From: Fomitopsis serialis
Taxonomy: Eukaryota; Basidiomycota; Agaricomycetes; Polyporales; Fomitopsidaceae
DNA length: 64,000 nt
NCBI RefSeq assembly: GCF_022376445.1
Contig: NW_025954983.1
Location: forward strand, 248,001-312,000
Direction of reading: 5' to 3'
In this document: positions 1 to 11,380 of the stretch, piece after piece
Layout: every line of letters begins with the position of its first letter
Position numbering within the stretch: the first letter of the stretch is position 1
Notes under the pieces: generated by a model
Databases searched by the model: none
What the model was told of the DNA's origin: nothing
Seen by the model: only the letters and a program-made list of their open reading frames with translations
Program-made: the position numbers and the translations under genes

Positions 1-1645
1 CTTGATTTCTGTGCAGTTCTTGCAGCAGCACCTTAACCGCAGTCTCAAGCGCTACGCGCGCATGACCGGGAACATCCAGCCAAGCAGGCGCTCGCTCGAA
101 GCAAAACTACACAGACGTATGGAAGCCACTGAGCCTCTCATCGGCCGTGCGAACCGCAAGCGGTCCCGTAACCTCACGAAGAGGAGTAGCAGCGTCGTAG
201 GCGCGGCCGCGAACAGTTCGTCGTCCGCAGCAAATGCGTCCGCCACTGGTGCGGCGGCCAGTGCAGCTAACTCAACGGCTGCCGCGGGTAGCGCTGCACC
301 TGCTGCCACTGGCGCCGCCTCTACCGCCCAAGGCTTCCCCGAAATTGACCTCGAGGCTCAGACGAACGGTGGACTGACTGCCGCAAACACGCCCACCACT
401 AGCAACACCCTTGGGCTTGATATTGAGTGGGCAATGGAGCTACAGTAAGACTTCTTGCATGCCCTGACGTCGATTTGCAGGGCGAATGATGTGGGCTACA
501 TCGCGACTGTGCAGATGGGTACCCCCGCGCAGGACTTTAAGTTCCTCATGGACACCGGCTCTGCAGACATGTGGGTAGGCTCTGAGAGTTGCACGACGCA
601 AGGTACCACCCAAGGCTGCGTGCGTATACACAACTCTCGTTCCGGAACCTTCCGTTTGACGTTGCATGCTTCATAGGGCAATCACACATTCCTGGGCACG
701 AACAGCTCCTCAAGCTTCGCCGAGATTGGTCAGCAGTTCCAGGTCACATACGGTACCGGCGAGGTGCAGGGCGTGACGTGCAGTGACAACGTCAACATTG
801 CCGGCCTCGCGTTGAACAACCACACCTTTGGTGTTGCGAACGTCGAGAGCACTGATTTCTCAGCCGATACCGTTCCCTTTGATGGTCTGATGGGTCTTGC
901 GCAGTCCGTACGTGCAACGATTTCGCTCTGCTCTCGCGGTCCCATGTAATTCATCACGCCACACGCAGGGCCTCTCCGAGGAAGGTGTGAGCACCCCACC
1001 GGAGTCGCTCGCAGCCGGCGGCCTCATCGAACAAGCGATCACTTCCTTCAAGATCTCGCGGCTCGCCGACCAGCTCAACGACGGCGAGATAACCTTCGGG
1101 GCGCTCGACACGAGCAAATTCGACCAGGCCTCGCTCGTCACCGTCGCCAACGTGAGCCCGCAGGGGTTCTGGGAGGCGGCGATGGACGCGGTCACCGCGG
1201 ACGGGCAGGACCTCGGGCTGCAGAACCGCTCCGCGATCCTCGACACGGGCACGACGCTCATCGTCGCGCCCCAGACGGACGCAGACGCGGTGCACGCGGC
1301 GATCCCCGGCGCGCAGAGCGACGGCCAGGGCGGGTACACGATCCCGTGCACGAGCAACACGAGCGTCGCGCTGGCGTTTGGGGGCGCGCAGTTCGCGATC
1401 GACCCCGTGGATATGCTGTTCACGCCTGTGGACCCGGCGAACCCCGCGGGCGACTGTGTGTCGGGGATCTCGGCGGGTGAGATTGACGGTGCGACGACCT
1501 GGCTGGTGAGTGGTGGTGACACGCCTCGTGGTTGAAGACTTGCTGATGCGACGTGCCTCTGCAGGTCGGCGACGTCTTCCTCAAGAACGTCTACATGTCC
1601 GTCAACCAGAACACGAACCAGATCTCGCTCGCGAAGCTCGTCTGA
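1..1645 (+). CDS. Secreted aspartic protease, pepsin family A1 (5' end outside window)
   Basis: Exons <1-426, 481-619, 677-907, 969-1505, 1565-1645; all four introns are 54-61 bases. The product is a pepsin-fold endopeptidase resembling polyporopepsins. Both catalytic aspartates are visible: DTGSADMWVG at 551-580 and DTGTTLIVAP near 1242. The flap region with YGTG is around 750. The alanine/serine-rich stretch at 200-360 fits a propeptide linker ahead of the mature enzyme. The signal peptide and start codon must lie before base 1, because the frame is open at the window edge and the first visible Met is not followed by a hydrophobic stretch. The first intron uses a weak donor (GTGGGC at 427); a nearer GTAAGA at 445 also keeps frame but would insert six residues before the conserved DVGYIATVQ strand, so 427 is preferred. 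Expected to act outside the cell in protein degradation. Confidence 0.9.
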
Positions 1646-3104
1646 GCGTGCCCTCACCCCGCCCCGCCCCGCCACACCCACACTGACCCCCACTGGCGCC
1701 TCCACGTCACGCGTCACGATTCACCTACCTACACGTACCGTATCGTTCACTGCTCTGCACGGACTCGCCTGCTCGCTCTCGGACACTCGCTCACGGACTC
1801 GCTGCTCTCTACACTAGCCACTGACTGCGGACTCTTCCGGACACTGCTGCCCCGACGGACATCGCTACTGGAGCTAGTAGTACTTAGCGCACCGCACCCA
1901 CTGTACTACTGCTGCTGACTCGGATACACGGATTGGGCGTTCCTTGCTCCCCCCCTTTCTCTCCCCCTCCCCCGCCCCGACTGCTTGCATTCGTGTTGTT
2001 CTCGCTGTCGTTCCCTTCGTCGTTACATCATACGTTTGTCGTTGGTGCTGCCCCTCTGTTTGTCCCCTTTCTGTGCAGGGGCGGTACCATACGCACAAGC
2101 ACGCGCACATCACATTGCAATACAATGAGAGCAAGGCCCGCTGTAGCGGGGAAGCACAGATGAATCATTCTGGGTGCGCGAGAGCCTGCTAGAACGTACG
2201 TACTCGTGGTAAAACGTATGTATATGCTCGTGAATGCCTCCGCATCCGTCGATGTCTTTGCGGCTAGGGTGACGCGCTCACGTGCGTGTGACGGAGCGCG
2301 TTTCTGCCCGTCGGACTCGGATGGGTCTGAGACGAACTGTCGTTATTATGCATTGATGTGAGTACGTTGCTGTGACTCGCATTGTACAACGCGATGATGA
2401 AGTGACGGTGCTCAACTGAAGCTGTACACTGAAAGTGCAGTACAGCTTCGGGGACGCGATGTTTGCCCGGGCCTGATCATGACGCCTCTGGCAGGTCCAG
2501 GACTACTGCTACGATTCACTTCTCTGTCGGATTGGGGACACTCGATAGACCCACTGGCATTGACAGGTTCTGTGATATCGATCAAGGCAAAACGGAATGG
2601 GTGAACAGTCTCATACGTTACGGTCGGCGAATCGAGAAGCTTAGGGCACAACGTTTTCGTCTGCCATACAATCGAACGTCGGTTGTAGAGCGCAAGGCAA
2701 TATATTGTGCACATTAACTGAAGTACATGACTACCGTGACAAGCAAATTTTACCATTGAGCTGACAGGTATGCAAGACAGCTACGTCTTGCCACAGAGAG
2801 CAGCTGAGACGCGCTTAGTACACACCGGTTCATTCCCCTGGTTCCCGAGGCTACCTTGCTTTGCAGCGCGAAGCCGCGCGGACCTATGATGGTGTATGAT
2901 AGGCGATACCGACAAATGAATCATGCTCACCGAACGACGCTGCACCGCAGCGACGACGACTATTCCTTAAGCAAATTCGGCGCGAGTTGGTTTCCCCTCG
3001 CGCTCGCGTTGAGCGGCGCGAGGGTACTTATCCCGAGGACCACGTAAAGGTCCGCGCCCGGACGGACACCGCACGAGTGCAGGTGCCCGCCCGCCCTCGA
3101 GGGC
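1646..3104. other. Gene-free stretch downstream of the protease
   Basis: Short overlapping open frames occur on both strands but none has a recognisable domain or a consistent intron pattern. The first part is pyrimidine-rich (1930-2000). No RNA gene was recognised. Confidence 0.6.
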
Positions 3105-3900
3105 CTCTTGTAGGCTCTTGCTGCAGCCTCGCTTGCGGCGCTTGACCCTTGAGGCCTTGAGGTTGAGGTTGAAGTTGACGCGGCTCAACTTGCAGCGCTT
3201 GACGTCGGCCCCCCTTGACGCAGCCCCCGCTTCCGGCGATTGACCCTTGACGTTGCTGTTGACGCAGCTCAACTTGCAGCGCTTGACGATCCGGACGGCC
3301 CACTCCTTGACGCAGCCCTCGCTTCCGGCGCTTGACGGACCTTGAGGTTGACGCAGCTCGTCTTGCAGCTCTTGAGGCAGCCTCCCTCCTTGCGGCGCTT
3401 GACTCTTGAGGTTGAAGTTGACGCAGCTCGACTTGCAGCGCTTGACGGCCCGACTTGAGGCAGCCCCGCTTGCGGCGTTTGAGGCCCACCTTGAGGCAGC
3501 CCTGCTTGCGGCGCTTGACAAAGGCCCGCCCCGGCTTGAATCAGCCCGTTTGGGGCGCTTGAACCTCGGTGTTGACGCAGCCCCGCTTGCAGCGCTTGAC
3601 CCTTGCCCTTGCCGTCGTCACCCGCCACGACTTGAGGCTGCCAACCTTGCGGCGCTTGACGGCAGCCTCTTTGAGGCAGCCCCTGCTTGCGGCGCTTGAC
3701 ACTAGAAGACCTTGCACTGGAGGCAGCTACACTTGCAGCGCTTGACCCTTGAACTAACTGACGTGAGCGACGTTAGCAGGGAACAACGGAGCGAACAGCT
3801 GAATTACGTACCAACAAGTAGGCGAGCTGCGACTCGGAGAGGCGGCCTCGAGCAACATCTTGAAGCAGCGGAGTTGCAGCGCTTGACGACCCGGTCTTGC
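3105..3900. repeat. Degenerate minisatellite, 15/30-base units
   Basis: The core GCRGCGCTTGA recurs about 14 times on the + strand (for example near 3138, 3187, 3278, 3327, 3393, 3437, 3510, 3592, 3650, 3690, 3737 and 3878). Copies alternate with a related half-unit CTTGACGCAGC or CTTGAGGCAGC, so that two 15-base halves make a unit of about 30 bases. Spacing is irregular (roughly 30-60 bases) and units are diverged. On the - strand the array reads as basic peptides such as VKRRKRG, but in several frames at once, which argues for repeat-driven open frames rather than a gene. Confidence 0.85.
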
Positions 3901-4849
3901 CTCAGAACTTGACTATGTAGCCAAGTATTAGTGTATGAGTGAGGACGATAAACGAAGACCTGCTCACCATTTACAGAGCCACATAAACTTGCGGTGATCC
4001 CAGTAATCAGCTCAACGTATACTAGACATAACATATAGCGCAGGCGAACATGCAGAACACAGACAAGCAAGAGAAAAGAAGACACAGTACAGAACAGGCA
4101 CAGCGACACGTTCTTAAGTGGACGATCTTGCGGCTGACTGGTGGCTGGGAGTGGCAGAGGCTGACAGCGAGTGTGGCGGCGAACACCGGATAGGACTTGT
4201 GGCTGACGAACGAGACAACGCCAGAGAACGTCAGGATACACTCCTTGACCGAGGGGTATAACATACCTTGACGAGTGGCGTTGGTGGCGTACACCCCTAC
4301 GCCCGCAGTGGCTCACTACACGGCGATGTCAGTAAGCGGGGACCTAATATCCCGTAGCAGCTACGAGTAAGTTACAAGACAAGGACACGCCCCAATGACA
4401 TGACATGGGAGGGGGGATGAGAGGAAAGGGAGATGATGGGACGAGAAGAAAGACGAACTGGGCGGAAGGTGCGGATAGCTGCTTCCTTTATACGCACGGG
4501 CGGGAGTGGCACACTTCTTGCACACGGCCCAAATCCGGGCATGGTCCACGGAAGCTCTGTTTCACCGCGCTATCGATGTGCTCGGGCCAATCAATCACTT
4601 GCAGATCGCCTCATGGGACTTTGTGGGTCCACACCGCGTCCAAATGCGGAACAATGGACGACTGGAAATGGCAACTGCTTGGCGCGCGCCGCCGCGCCGG
4701 TCCAGGCGTGTGGAAGAAGCAGCCTGCACAATAGACAGCGGAAAAGATTTCCAACGTCTGATGTGCGGTTTTCTGACTGCAGAGCTCTCCGGCCAGGGAG
4801 GCAGGAGGGCCATGGAGGATGGGCAAGATGACTCGAGGAGAATCCGGAT
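3901..4849. other. Gene-free stretch
   Basis: Only short overlapping frames without recognisable domains. Nothing further is seen apart from the dispersed repeat that begins at 4850. Confidence 0.55.
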
Positions 4850-4907
4850 CCGGAAGCGCTGAGTCCCGCTGGCATCGATCTGGATCTAAGGAAGTGCACG
4901 GTCCGGA
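4850..4907 (+). repeat. Dispersed repeat, copy A
   Basis: Shares ordered blocks with 7292-7370: CCGGAAGC(G/A)CTGAGTC, CCCGCTGGCA, CATCGATCT, and AAGGAA(G/A)TGCACGGT(C/T)CGGA. Copy A is shorter, with small deletions between the blocks. The flanks have not been aligned fully, so the true edges may lie further out. Confidence 0.7.
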
Positions 4908-5235
4908 TAGCGCGCCATTTCGCAGCGGGCCGCTCCCCCGCAGAGCTCGCCCGCCGGCACCTCTAAGTTGAAGTTCCACTCTCTGTTCCCTCCACAAATG
5001 TCAGTAATCCACGCCTCATAGAACGCCATTGTGATGCTAACATCTTAGTAGACTGTCCGCCGGCGCAACGCGATGACCGAGGTAGCCCTCGGAGGCAGCT
5101 CTGTTTCTCTCATCCTGCATGAAGGATCCGGCGCGTCCAACCCACTGCGCTGGGTTCTCTGCAGCTGCCTTCAGGTGCTGGATGGTTCAGAACCAAATGA
5201 ACCCACGCGCTGTACCAACCCTACCTCATGTTTAA

Positions 5236-6665
5236 AACGAAGCTTACGCGGACATCCGTGGGATATACCCCGAGGGCCTGAATGTATCCGTCGCATTCCT
5301 GAGCCTGCCTCGTTCAAACAAGGAGACCTCGGACCTCGATGCCTTCCTCAGTACGTGCTCATGCTCATTCTCGTCGGCCAATAATGTGACAGAGCTGAGC
5401 CTGTTGCTGTGGCTGCACACATTCGAGACCGCTCGTCGGTTCACCCTCCGGGACTTGGTCGAAGCGCTCATCCGCCACCTCGGCGGTGTACTCAACCATG
5501 CAGTCGACTCAAAGACTGTTGGGGGTACTACTGCGATAAGCGGCCTCACCAAGCACCGCAAAAAGCATGCCGGAAAGCCTCTTTGGCCCACGGACACCAG
5601 CCAACTCATCCCTTACGGCCTCGAGCAGTCAACAAAGGGATACGTCACGTCTTTCCGCTTGTGTCGCGACGATAGATTCCAGGAAACCCTTCTACTCGTC
5701 ACCAGAATGCTTGCTATCTGTGGTGGAACCATTATCCATCATCTACTCCGATTCCAGCCTGAATGGCCGTTGAAAGTCACCCGACTCACTACTGCTGTTT
5801 GTGAAGAACGCAACCAGACGCTAGGAGAGCCCATCGACATCGTCACCCAGGCAAGCTGGGTGTACATACTCGTCCTTGTCATGCAATTCTCTGGACATAT
5901 CGCGGACTCCGGACAGGTGGATCCATCAGACCTCGTGCTCTTCGTTCGCACGATCGTTAAATACGAGGGCTCGGACGAGGCCCGCATCCAAGGCATTCTC
6001 TTCGTATGCGACACCATCCTCAAACACCTCCCGCTCTTCCGTGAGGGAACGACTCTTTTCACGGAGGATATGATCAGCCAGTTCACCCATTTCTTCGCCC
6101 ACATTGGAAATACATGCTACTACGTCAGGCTCCCAGGGGATACAACAGCCTACCACCCAGCGATCCTCCGCCAGTACGCGAATCTGTCACCTCTATTCAT
6201 GACCCATTGAGCATGGCCTTCAATGGCTTCGGCTGGGCATCCAGGGCGCGGCACTGCTGCGCGCCAGAGTGCGGTGAAACGTTCGCCACCGCCGGACGCG
6301 CGTTCGCCCGCTGTTCAGGTTGCACTGGTGTCCTACGCTACTGCTCGCGTCCGTCCCAGTCACGCGCCTGGAAGCACGCGACGGTCCCACACAAGGATGT
6401 CTGTACGAAGCTGCGCGTGTTGAGGGAGCGGACACACCTCCCGCAGGATCGAGAGTTAAACCGCAATAGCGATCGCCAGGCGTTTGTCGATGCGTGCAGC
6501 GTGGATGGGGAGCTTGCGGTGTTTGCGCAGGACTGGGGGAAGCATTGACACGAGTTGACCATCGCGCGGCGGAACCACGGTGAGGGCTTTGACCCGGATG
6601 CGTACCGGGCGTGGCAGATATCGCCAGCTACCGGGCTCGGTGTTCAGATCGCTGGTTCGAGCTGA
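5236..6665 (+). pseudogene. MYND zinc-finger protein gene, disrupted
   Basis: Resembles the large agaricomycete family of MYND-finger proteins with a helical N-terminal half. The first segment (open from 5236) ends at a TGA at 6208-6210. The frame then continues one base out of phase into a MYND-like finger (RHCCAPEC, ARCSGC, YCSRPSQ, AWKH, HKDVC) up to a second TGA at 6546-6548, and family-like sequence (HELTIARRNHGEGFD) runs on to 6665. The Cys normally found in the CQ position of the finger is Ser (YCSRPSQ). There is also an in-frame TAA at 5233-5235 just before the recognisable part, so the 5' end is unclear. The shift at 6208 is what one missing base would give. It is either a decayed gene or a gene damaged by assembly error; the lost Cys favours decay. 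No function is inferred. Confidence 0.65.
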
Positions 6666-7291
6666 GCGTTTCATATACGCATGATGTTAGCGTCGCTCAG
6701 AACCGCCGCGGTATGACGATGTTATCCTCAGCAACAAGCATCGTGTGTGTTACGGCTGACGGTATTTTAGTTACTCATTTAGATCTTGGCTGCGTCGATG
6801 ATAACTCCTGCAGTTATTCCTGCTGGCAATTTGACCACCGGAGTCCTGCGAGTTAGGGACGAATGTAGTGTGGTTATGCCTCATGGGCACTCCAGGTCAC
6901 CAGTAACACCCCCGGATATCACACACCGCTTCACCCAGGTTGTGGGCTAGTAAAGGTCGAGTACAAGGTGAGTTATGTCAGTGTTTAAGGCATTCTGGGC
7001 GCTCAATTTACATTGTGAAGTTCAAACTCTACACCGTCCAGATGTTGGACGTAGCCTCGACCAAAATGCAGGATACCGCGACGACGTCCCGACTCCTGCT
7101 CTCCCTCCCGCGGGGGTCGTTTATCGTCCGACTACCGTACCAGTTTCTAGTTTAACGACTGAACTCGGGGAGCGTGCCAGACCGAGACACCGTGTCTTGG
7201 TGAAAAATGTCTGGAGCGGGAGTCCTTCTGCACTCGAGGTCGCCGGCGCCACACTCGACACCCGCCACGGCGTGCGCGTGAGGCCCGGGAC
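6666..7291. other. Gene-free stretch
   Basis: No gene recognised between the MYND pseudogene and the dispersed repeat copy B. Open frames are short and overlap. Confidence 0.55.
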
Positions 7292-7370
7292 CCGGAAGCA
7301 CTGAGTCAGCCTCCCGCTGGCAAGTCGAACGCATCGATCTAAATCTATGTAAGGAAATGCACGGTTCGGA
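7292..7370 (+). repeat. Dispersed repeat, copy B
   Basis: Longer copy of the element at 4850-4907, same orientation. It lies 65 bases beyond the stop codon of the reductase gene on the opposite strand, so it may be transcribed as part of that gene's 3' untranslated region. Confidence 0.7.
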
Positions 7371-7434
7371 AGGCCAGTACGTCCTGTGTATAATACATGT
7401 TCTGGCTGAATACATCACTTATGAGTCGATGACT

Positions 7435-8776
7435 TCACTGCTGCATCGACCACCCGACGAATCTGCCCATCGCCTTGGGCAAGATTTTCTCGCTCTCGAG
7501 CTGGTCGAAAACCTTCTCGAAGCTCTCCCACGTGTCGTGGTACCCCGTCCACCCCGCAGCTCTCGCCTTGCTCATGCTGACGATCAGGTCGAAGTTGCGG
7601 CCCAACACGAAGCCCGTGAACATCCACGTCGCCTTGCCGAACGCGTCCTTCTCGAGGCTCTCCCGCTCAGCGAGGCGTTTCCAAGCCGCCTGCACCTCCG
7701 GCTTCTGGCTCCACTTCGCGAGGTCGATCGTCTGCTCGACGTGCGACTGCGGCGTCTTGCCCTGTAGCCCCAGCCCCTTCGCCAAGATCGAGATCGGCGG
7801 GTTGTCCGCCATGGGCACATCGGACGCGTCCGGTGCGGGGCGCGAGAACTGGTCCGCGGGGACATTCATCCCGTAGCGCGCGGCGAGCTTCGGCCACATG
7901 TTCGACCAGCTCTCGACATCGCCGTTCACGACGTTGAACGCCTGGTTCTTCGCGCCGGGCGCGGTCGCGGCCCACACGCAGAACTCGGCGTGCAGCCGGC
8001 TGTACGTAAACGAGTCGAACTTCTCGTAGAACGTCGCCCCGCCGGGGAAGGGCAGCCCGCCTGTGCCGAGTTCGCGGTGCACCGCGGCGTAGAGCCCGAT
8101 CGACGCGGCGAGGTTCATGAAGTTGCCTTTGGCGAAGCCGATGACGTCGTTTGGGTAGGTGACGACCCACTCGATGTTATGCTTTGCGCTGAAGGCGTGC
8201 AAGCTGCGCTGTTGGCGATAGTAGAAGTTGGGTGGGTAGGGCGGCTCGGGGAGCCAGGGATCTGATTCAACCATGGGATTCTTGGCGCGACCAAGGTGGA
8301 CGCCGTACTGCTTGCACCCAGTGACCAAGACAATGCGCTTAATACGCGAGACGGTATTGTTGATCTCAAGGGCCTTGAAGAAGTTCTCCAGCATATCACC
8401 TAAAGTCCACATTGAGTCTCGTTCAGCGCGACTCAGATGTTAGCAGCTCACCGTTGACTTTGGTGTTGTCCTCCTCCGAATCCTTCTGTAGATACGCAGC
8501 GAAGAAGACATAATCAGCAGACACGTCCTTCAGCTCCTTCGCCATCTCCTGCGCATCCGCAGTGAGGTCGATGAAGTTATGGACGACGTTGGATGGGTAC
8601 GCGTCCTTCTTCGAACGTGAAAGCGCGTGAACCGTAGTCCATTCTTGTGGATGACGTCCGAGCTCGTAGACAATCTCGCGACCGAGGATACCTGGAGCAG
8701 CATGAATGACAATACGACCTCTTCGAGGGCTCATATGAGACTCACCAGTTGCGCCAGTAACAATTGCGGTCGGCAT
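7435..8776 (-). CDS. PRISE-like short-chain dehydrogenase/reductase
   Basis: Exons, reading 5' to 3' on the - strand: 8776-8746, 8691-8452, 8399-7435; 411 residues. Splicing the first intron restores a Rossmann GATGILG motif at residues 8-14, which fixes both the start and the intron. Further family signs are VTGCKQYGVHLG, the FYYRQQ segment that matches the tyrosine region of progesterone 5-beta-reductase/iridoid synthase-like (PRISE) enzymes, and WVVTYPNDVIGFAKGNF. Such fungal members are NAD(P)H-dependent enoyl or carbonyl reductases of unknown substrate. It is annotated as an oxidoreductase only; the substrate cannot be read from sequence. No signal peptide or membrane segment is seen, so it is likely cytosolic. 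Its stop is close to dispersed repeat copy B. Confidence 0.88.
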
Positions 8777-9200
8777 AGTGAGAGAGACGATTAATTGTAA
8801 GGGTCTGCAGTCCGCACAAACGAAGGGGCTAAAACAAAGATGGGTAGTATAGCAGACCTTATAAGCTCAGACGAAGTGGAGATGTGTATTCAGCAAGAGG
8901 CGGCGATGTTACAGCTGTATGATGTCATAAGTTCGCTGCCTCCGAGACGGCATCCAGGACAGAGTTGGTCTTCTTTCAGCTGACTCTCGTTTAATGTACT
9001 GTTTATGTGGCGTCCCTCGGCATAGAACGGTGGCCATGAGCTACAGCAGTCGCACGTTATCCGTGCGGAAATATCAGGTTGCTGTATCTGGTAGTTCACC
9101 TTCCTAAAGCGGGCATATAGTGGGTGCGGAGCCATTGAAGTGTCAGTATCACAACGGTCAGTGCTAAATACAACTCCCAGCAGATATAAGTATACTGTGT
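8777..9200. other. Intergenic stretch between two - strand genes
   Basis: 424 bases. It should hold the promoter of the reductase and the 3' region of the isomerase gene. No distinct motif was recognised. Confidence 0.6.
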
Positions 9201-10365
9201 TCATAGCCGTGCCTTCGCGGCTGCATCATCCGCGTCAATAGTCTGCAGAAGAATATCTCTCGCAGAGGCCTCCAAAACATCCCGGTACAGATCGCGCTGC
9301 GGACATGCGACCATCAATTTGGAGTGCCGTGAGTCATGGCTGAACCGCTCATACCTTGATGACACCCCATGCCCCAGCTGAGGCCATCTGTGCAACCGAC
9401 TCGCCTACCGCTCGGGCCTTCGCGATGACAGCCTCTGTGTCGCCCTTGCAAAGATGATCGACAATGCCAGCTTGCAAGGCCTCCGGAGGCGTGAAGCGGT
9501 GCCCCTCTAGCGCGACCTTGCGTTGCGTGCGAGGGTCCGGGACTTTCGCGCGGATGATGGCGGCGAAGGAGAGTGGGTAGGCGGCGCCGAAGTGTATCTA
9601 AGGACGAAGGTCTGTGAAGCGATCTTATGTGCGGGGTGGCGGTCGTACCTCGTTCATGCATATCCACGCACGCTTACTGCTCCCGTCCGTCATCACTCGA
9701 TAGTCGCAGCAGAGCGCGAGGATCATAGCTGCGGCGAAGCAGTGGCCGTTGATTGCGGCAACGGTAGGGACTGAATCATAACTTTAGCTCTCGACGAACG
9801 TGAGCATGAGAGTAGTGCGCACTAGGGAATGCCAGAAGCCTCCTGAGGAAAGGATTGTGTACGACTGGCGACCCATCGGCAGGGGTGAGCAACGCCTCAA
9901 CTAGCAACCGCCCCAGGTTCACTCACGAGGCGTGAAGTTGTGCGCAGTGTGCGGGTTACTCGTGAGCTTGTCGAGTTCCAGTCCTACGACACGGTTCTCG
10001 CGTTACACACAAGACTGATTCAGGGCTAAACCGCTGCGTACCATTGCTGAAGAACTTGTCCTGGCCCCTCTTCCCGACGATGATCAGCGCACCGCGTCCG
10101 CCCTCCTTGTCCTTCGCGTTCCGCGCTGCGCGCCACCCCTCGCGCCAGTCGCGTTCAACGATGTTCAGCGCGGGCTGCAACGCCTTGTCGATGAGGGTCT
10201 CGTTGATCCGACTGTCCTCGCCGTTGTGCAGCTCAAGGATCCATATGATCGGTGTCGCTGCAGAACACCCTCATCAGTAAACGCTCTCCTATCGTATGCA
10301 AGGAACGTACGATGGGTGAGCGTGACAATTGGGTTGTCGGACGGCAGGCTCACAGGGTAAGACAT
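9201..10365 (-). CDS. Enoyl-CoA hydratase/isomerase family protein, likely peroxisomal delta3,delta2-enoyl-CoA isomerase
   Basis: Seven exons: 10365-10311, 10257-10042, 9983-9927, 9864-9823, 9770-9649, 9597-9355, 9296-9201; 276 residues. The crotonase core is clear: the oxyanion-hole segment PTVAAINGHCFAAAM, followed by ALCCDYRVM. The C-terminus is Ala-Arg-Leu, a type 1 peroxisomal targeting tripeptide, so it likely acts in peroxisomal beta-oxidation of unsaturated fatty acids by moving a double bond from position 3 to 2. The assignment to isomerase rather than hydratase rests on similarity to fungal Eci1-type proteins recalled from knowledge. The fourth exon is only 42 bases. It is divergent from the complex I subunit gene at 10800, with 434 bases between start codons. 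Confidence 0.88.
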
Positions 10366-10799
10366 GGCTGGAGAGGAACAACCGGGGAAATGCAGAGCGC
10401 GGGACCACGACGTACGAGCCTTGGCAAGATTTGCGCGCGGCAGTCGCAAGACCTCACCTCACAGGTTAGTCCGTCCGAAGACAGGGTGCATGACCGTACT
10501 TAGCAACAGTGGGTTTGATGATGACGGGCCGGCGCCATGACCAGAAAACGACAAGCTGAGGATGCCATTAAGTATTCAGTCGGATACAGCGTCGCCGTCA
10601 GAGAACGCCGAGCAGTCGACATCGCTGGTACGACAGAGCGAGCACACTGGCAAGATGCAGGCTGAGGGAGCCTGGAGGATCACTTTCCTCCGATGCTAAG
10701 CGCTCGTTACTCACATCGGGCCAGTCGGGCGCTTCGATGCAGCCGTGCCGCGACGACCGACGACCGCCCGCCAGCTTGCAGCCACCACGCACATCTACC
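10366..10799. other. Divergent promoter region (isomerase / complex I subunit)
   Basis: 434 bases between two start codons pointing away from each other. No TATA box or clear factor site was recognised. Confidence 0.5.
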
Positions 10800-11173
10800 A
10801 TGGCCATCGACGAAGCACGGGCAGAGGAGCTCAAAGGTGCGCCTTCCCCGCTTCCGTTCTTTGTACTTCTCTGAACAGCGTGCTGACGGGGATGGGCAGC
10901 GCGGCTGAAGGAGCGCGAGGACCACATCCGCGAGTCGTGGGTGCGTGCGATGGAGGCGAAGATCGTCCGGGACAACATGCAGAAGTGCTACCGCGTCGAG
11001 GGCGTGAACCACGGCGAGAAGTGCAAGCACCTGGCGGAGCGGTATGCGACGATGCTCCAGGAGAACAAGGTGCGCTTTTACGGTACCTGCTGGGCTGAGT
11101 GTCGCAGAGGAACTGACTGCTGGCTGGCCCTTTGCGACAACAGGTTCAGGGCTACAAGCACATTGATGTATAA
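10800..11173 (+). CDS. NADH:ubiquinone oxidoreductase (complex I) accessory subunit, NDUFB10/PDSW type
   Basis: Exons 10800-10836, 10900-11069, 11144-11173; 78 residues, a usual size for the fungal 12 kDa subunit. The core reads REDHIRESWVRAME followed by a Cys-x11-Cys pair (KCYRVEGVNH...KCKHLAERY) and a KVQGYKHIDV tail, all typical of the PDSW/NDUFB10 family. The protein is a single-helix-hairpin accessory subunit of mitochondrial complex I, exposed to the intermembrane space; the cysteines normally form disulfides. It has no cleavable presequence, as expected. The start was chosen because MAIDEARAEELK splices in phase into the conserved core. Confidence 0.88.
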
Positions 11174-11380
11174 TGCTGCCCGCCCGACATTGTATGCTGA
11201 AAGCCTCATGTAATACGTCTGCCTTTCTCGCTCAACCACCGAGACATCATAGCATGCAGTCATTCGAGAGGGAATAAGCGATGAACCAACGCAGATCACC
11301 AAAACTACGATAGCAACACGGATGGTCGTACGTTAAATACACATGCATCCTTTTGTGATCCCTGACATGCAAGATGTACC

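Noticed and set aside
860..1717. 285-codon open frame on the - strand
   Set aside because: Antisense to the aspartic protease exons; explained by GC-rich third positions of the real gene.
2967..3628. Basic, repeat-rich open frames on the - strand (up to 184 codons)
   Set aside because: They overlap in several frames over the minisatellite, so they reflect the repeat and not a gene.
4361..4997. Overlapping open frames of 60-132 codons on both strands
   Set aside because: No domain, no intron logic, and mutual overlap.
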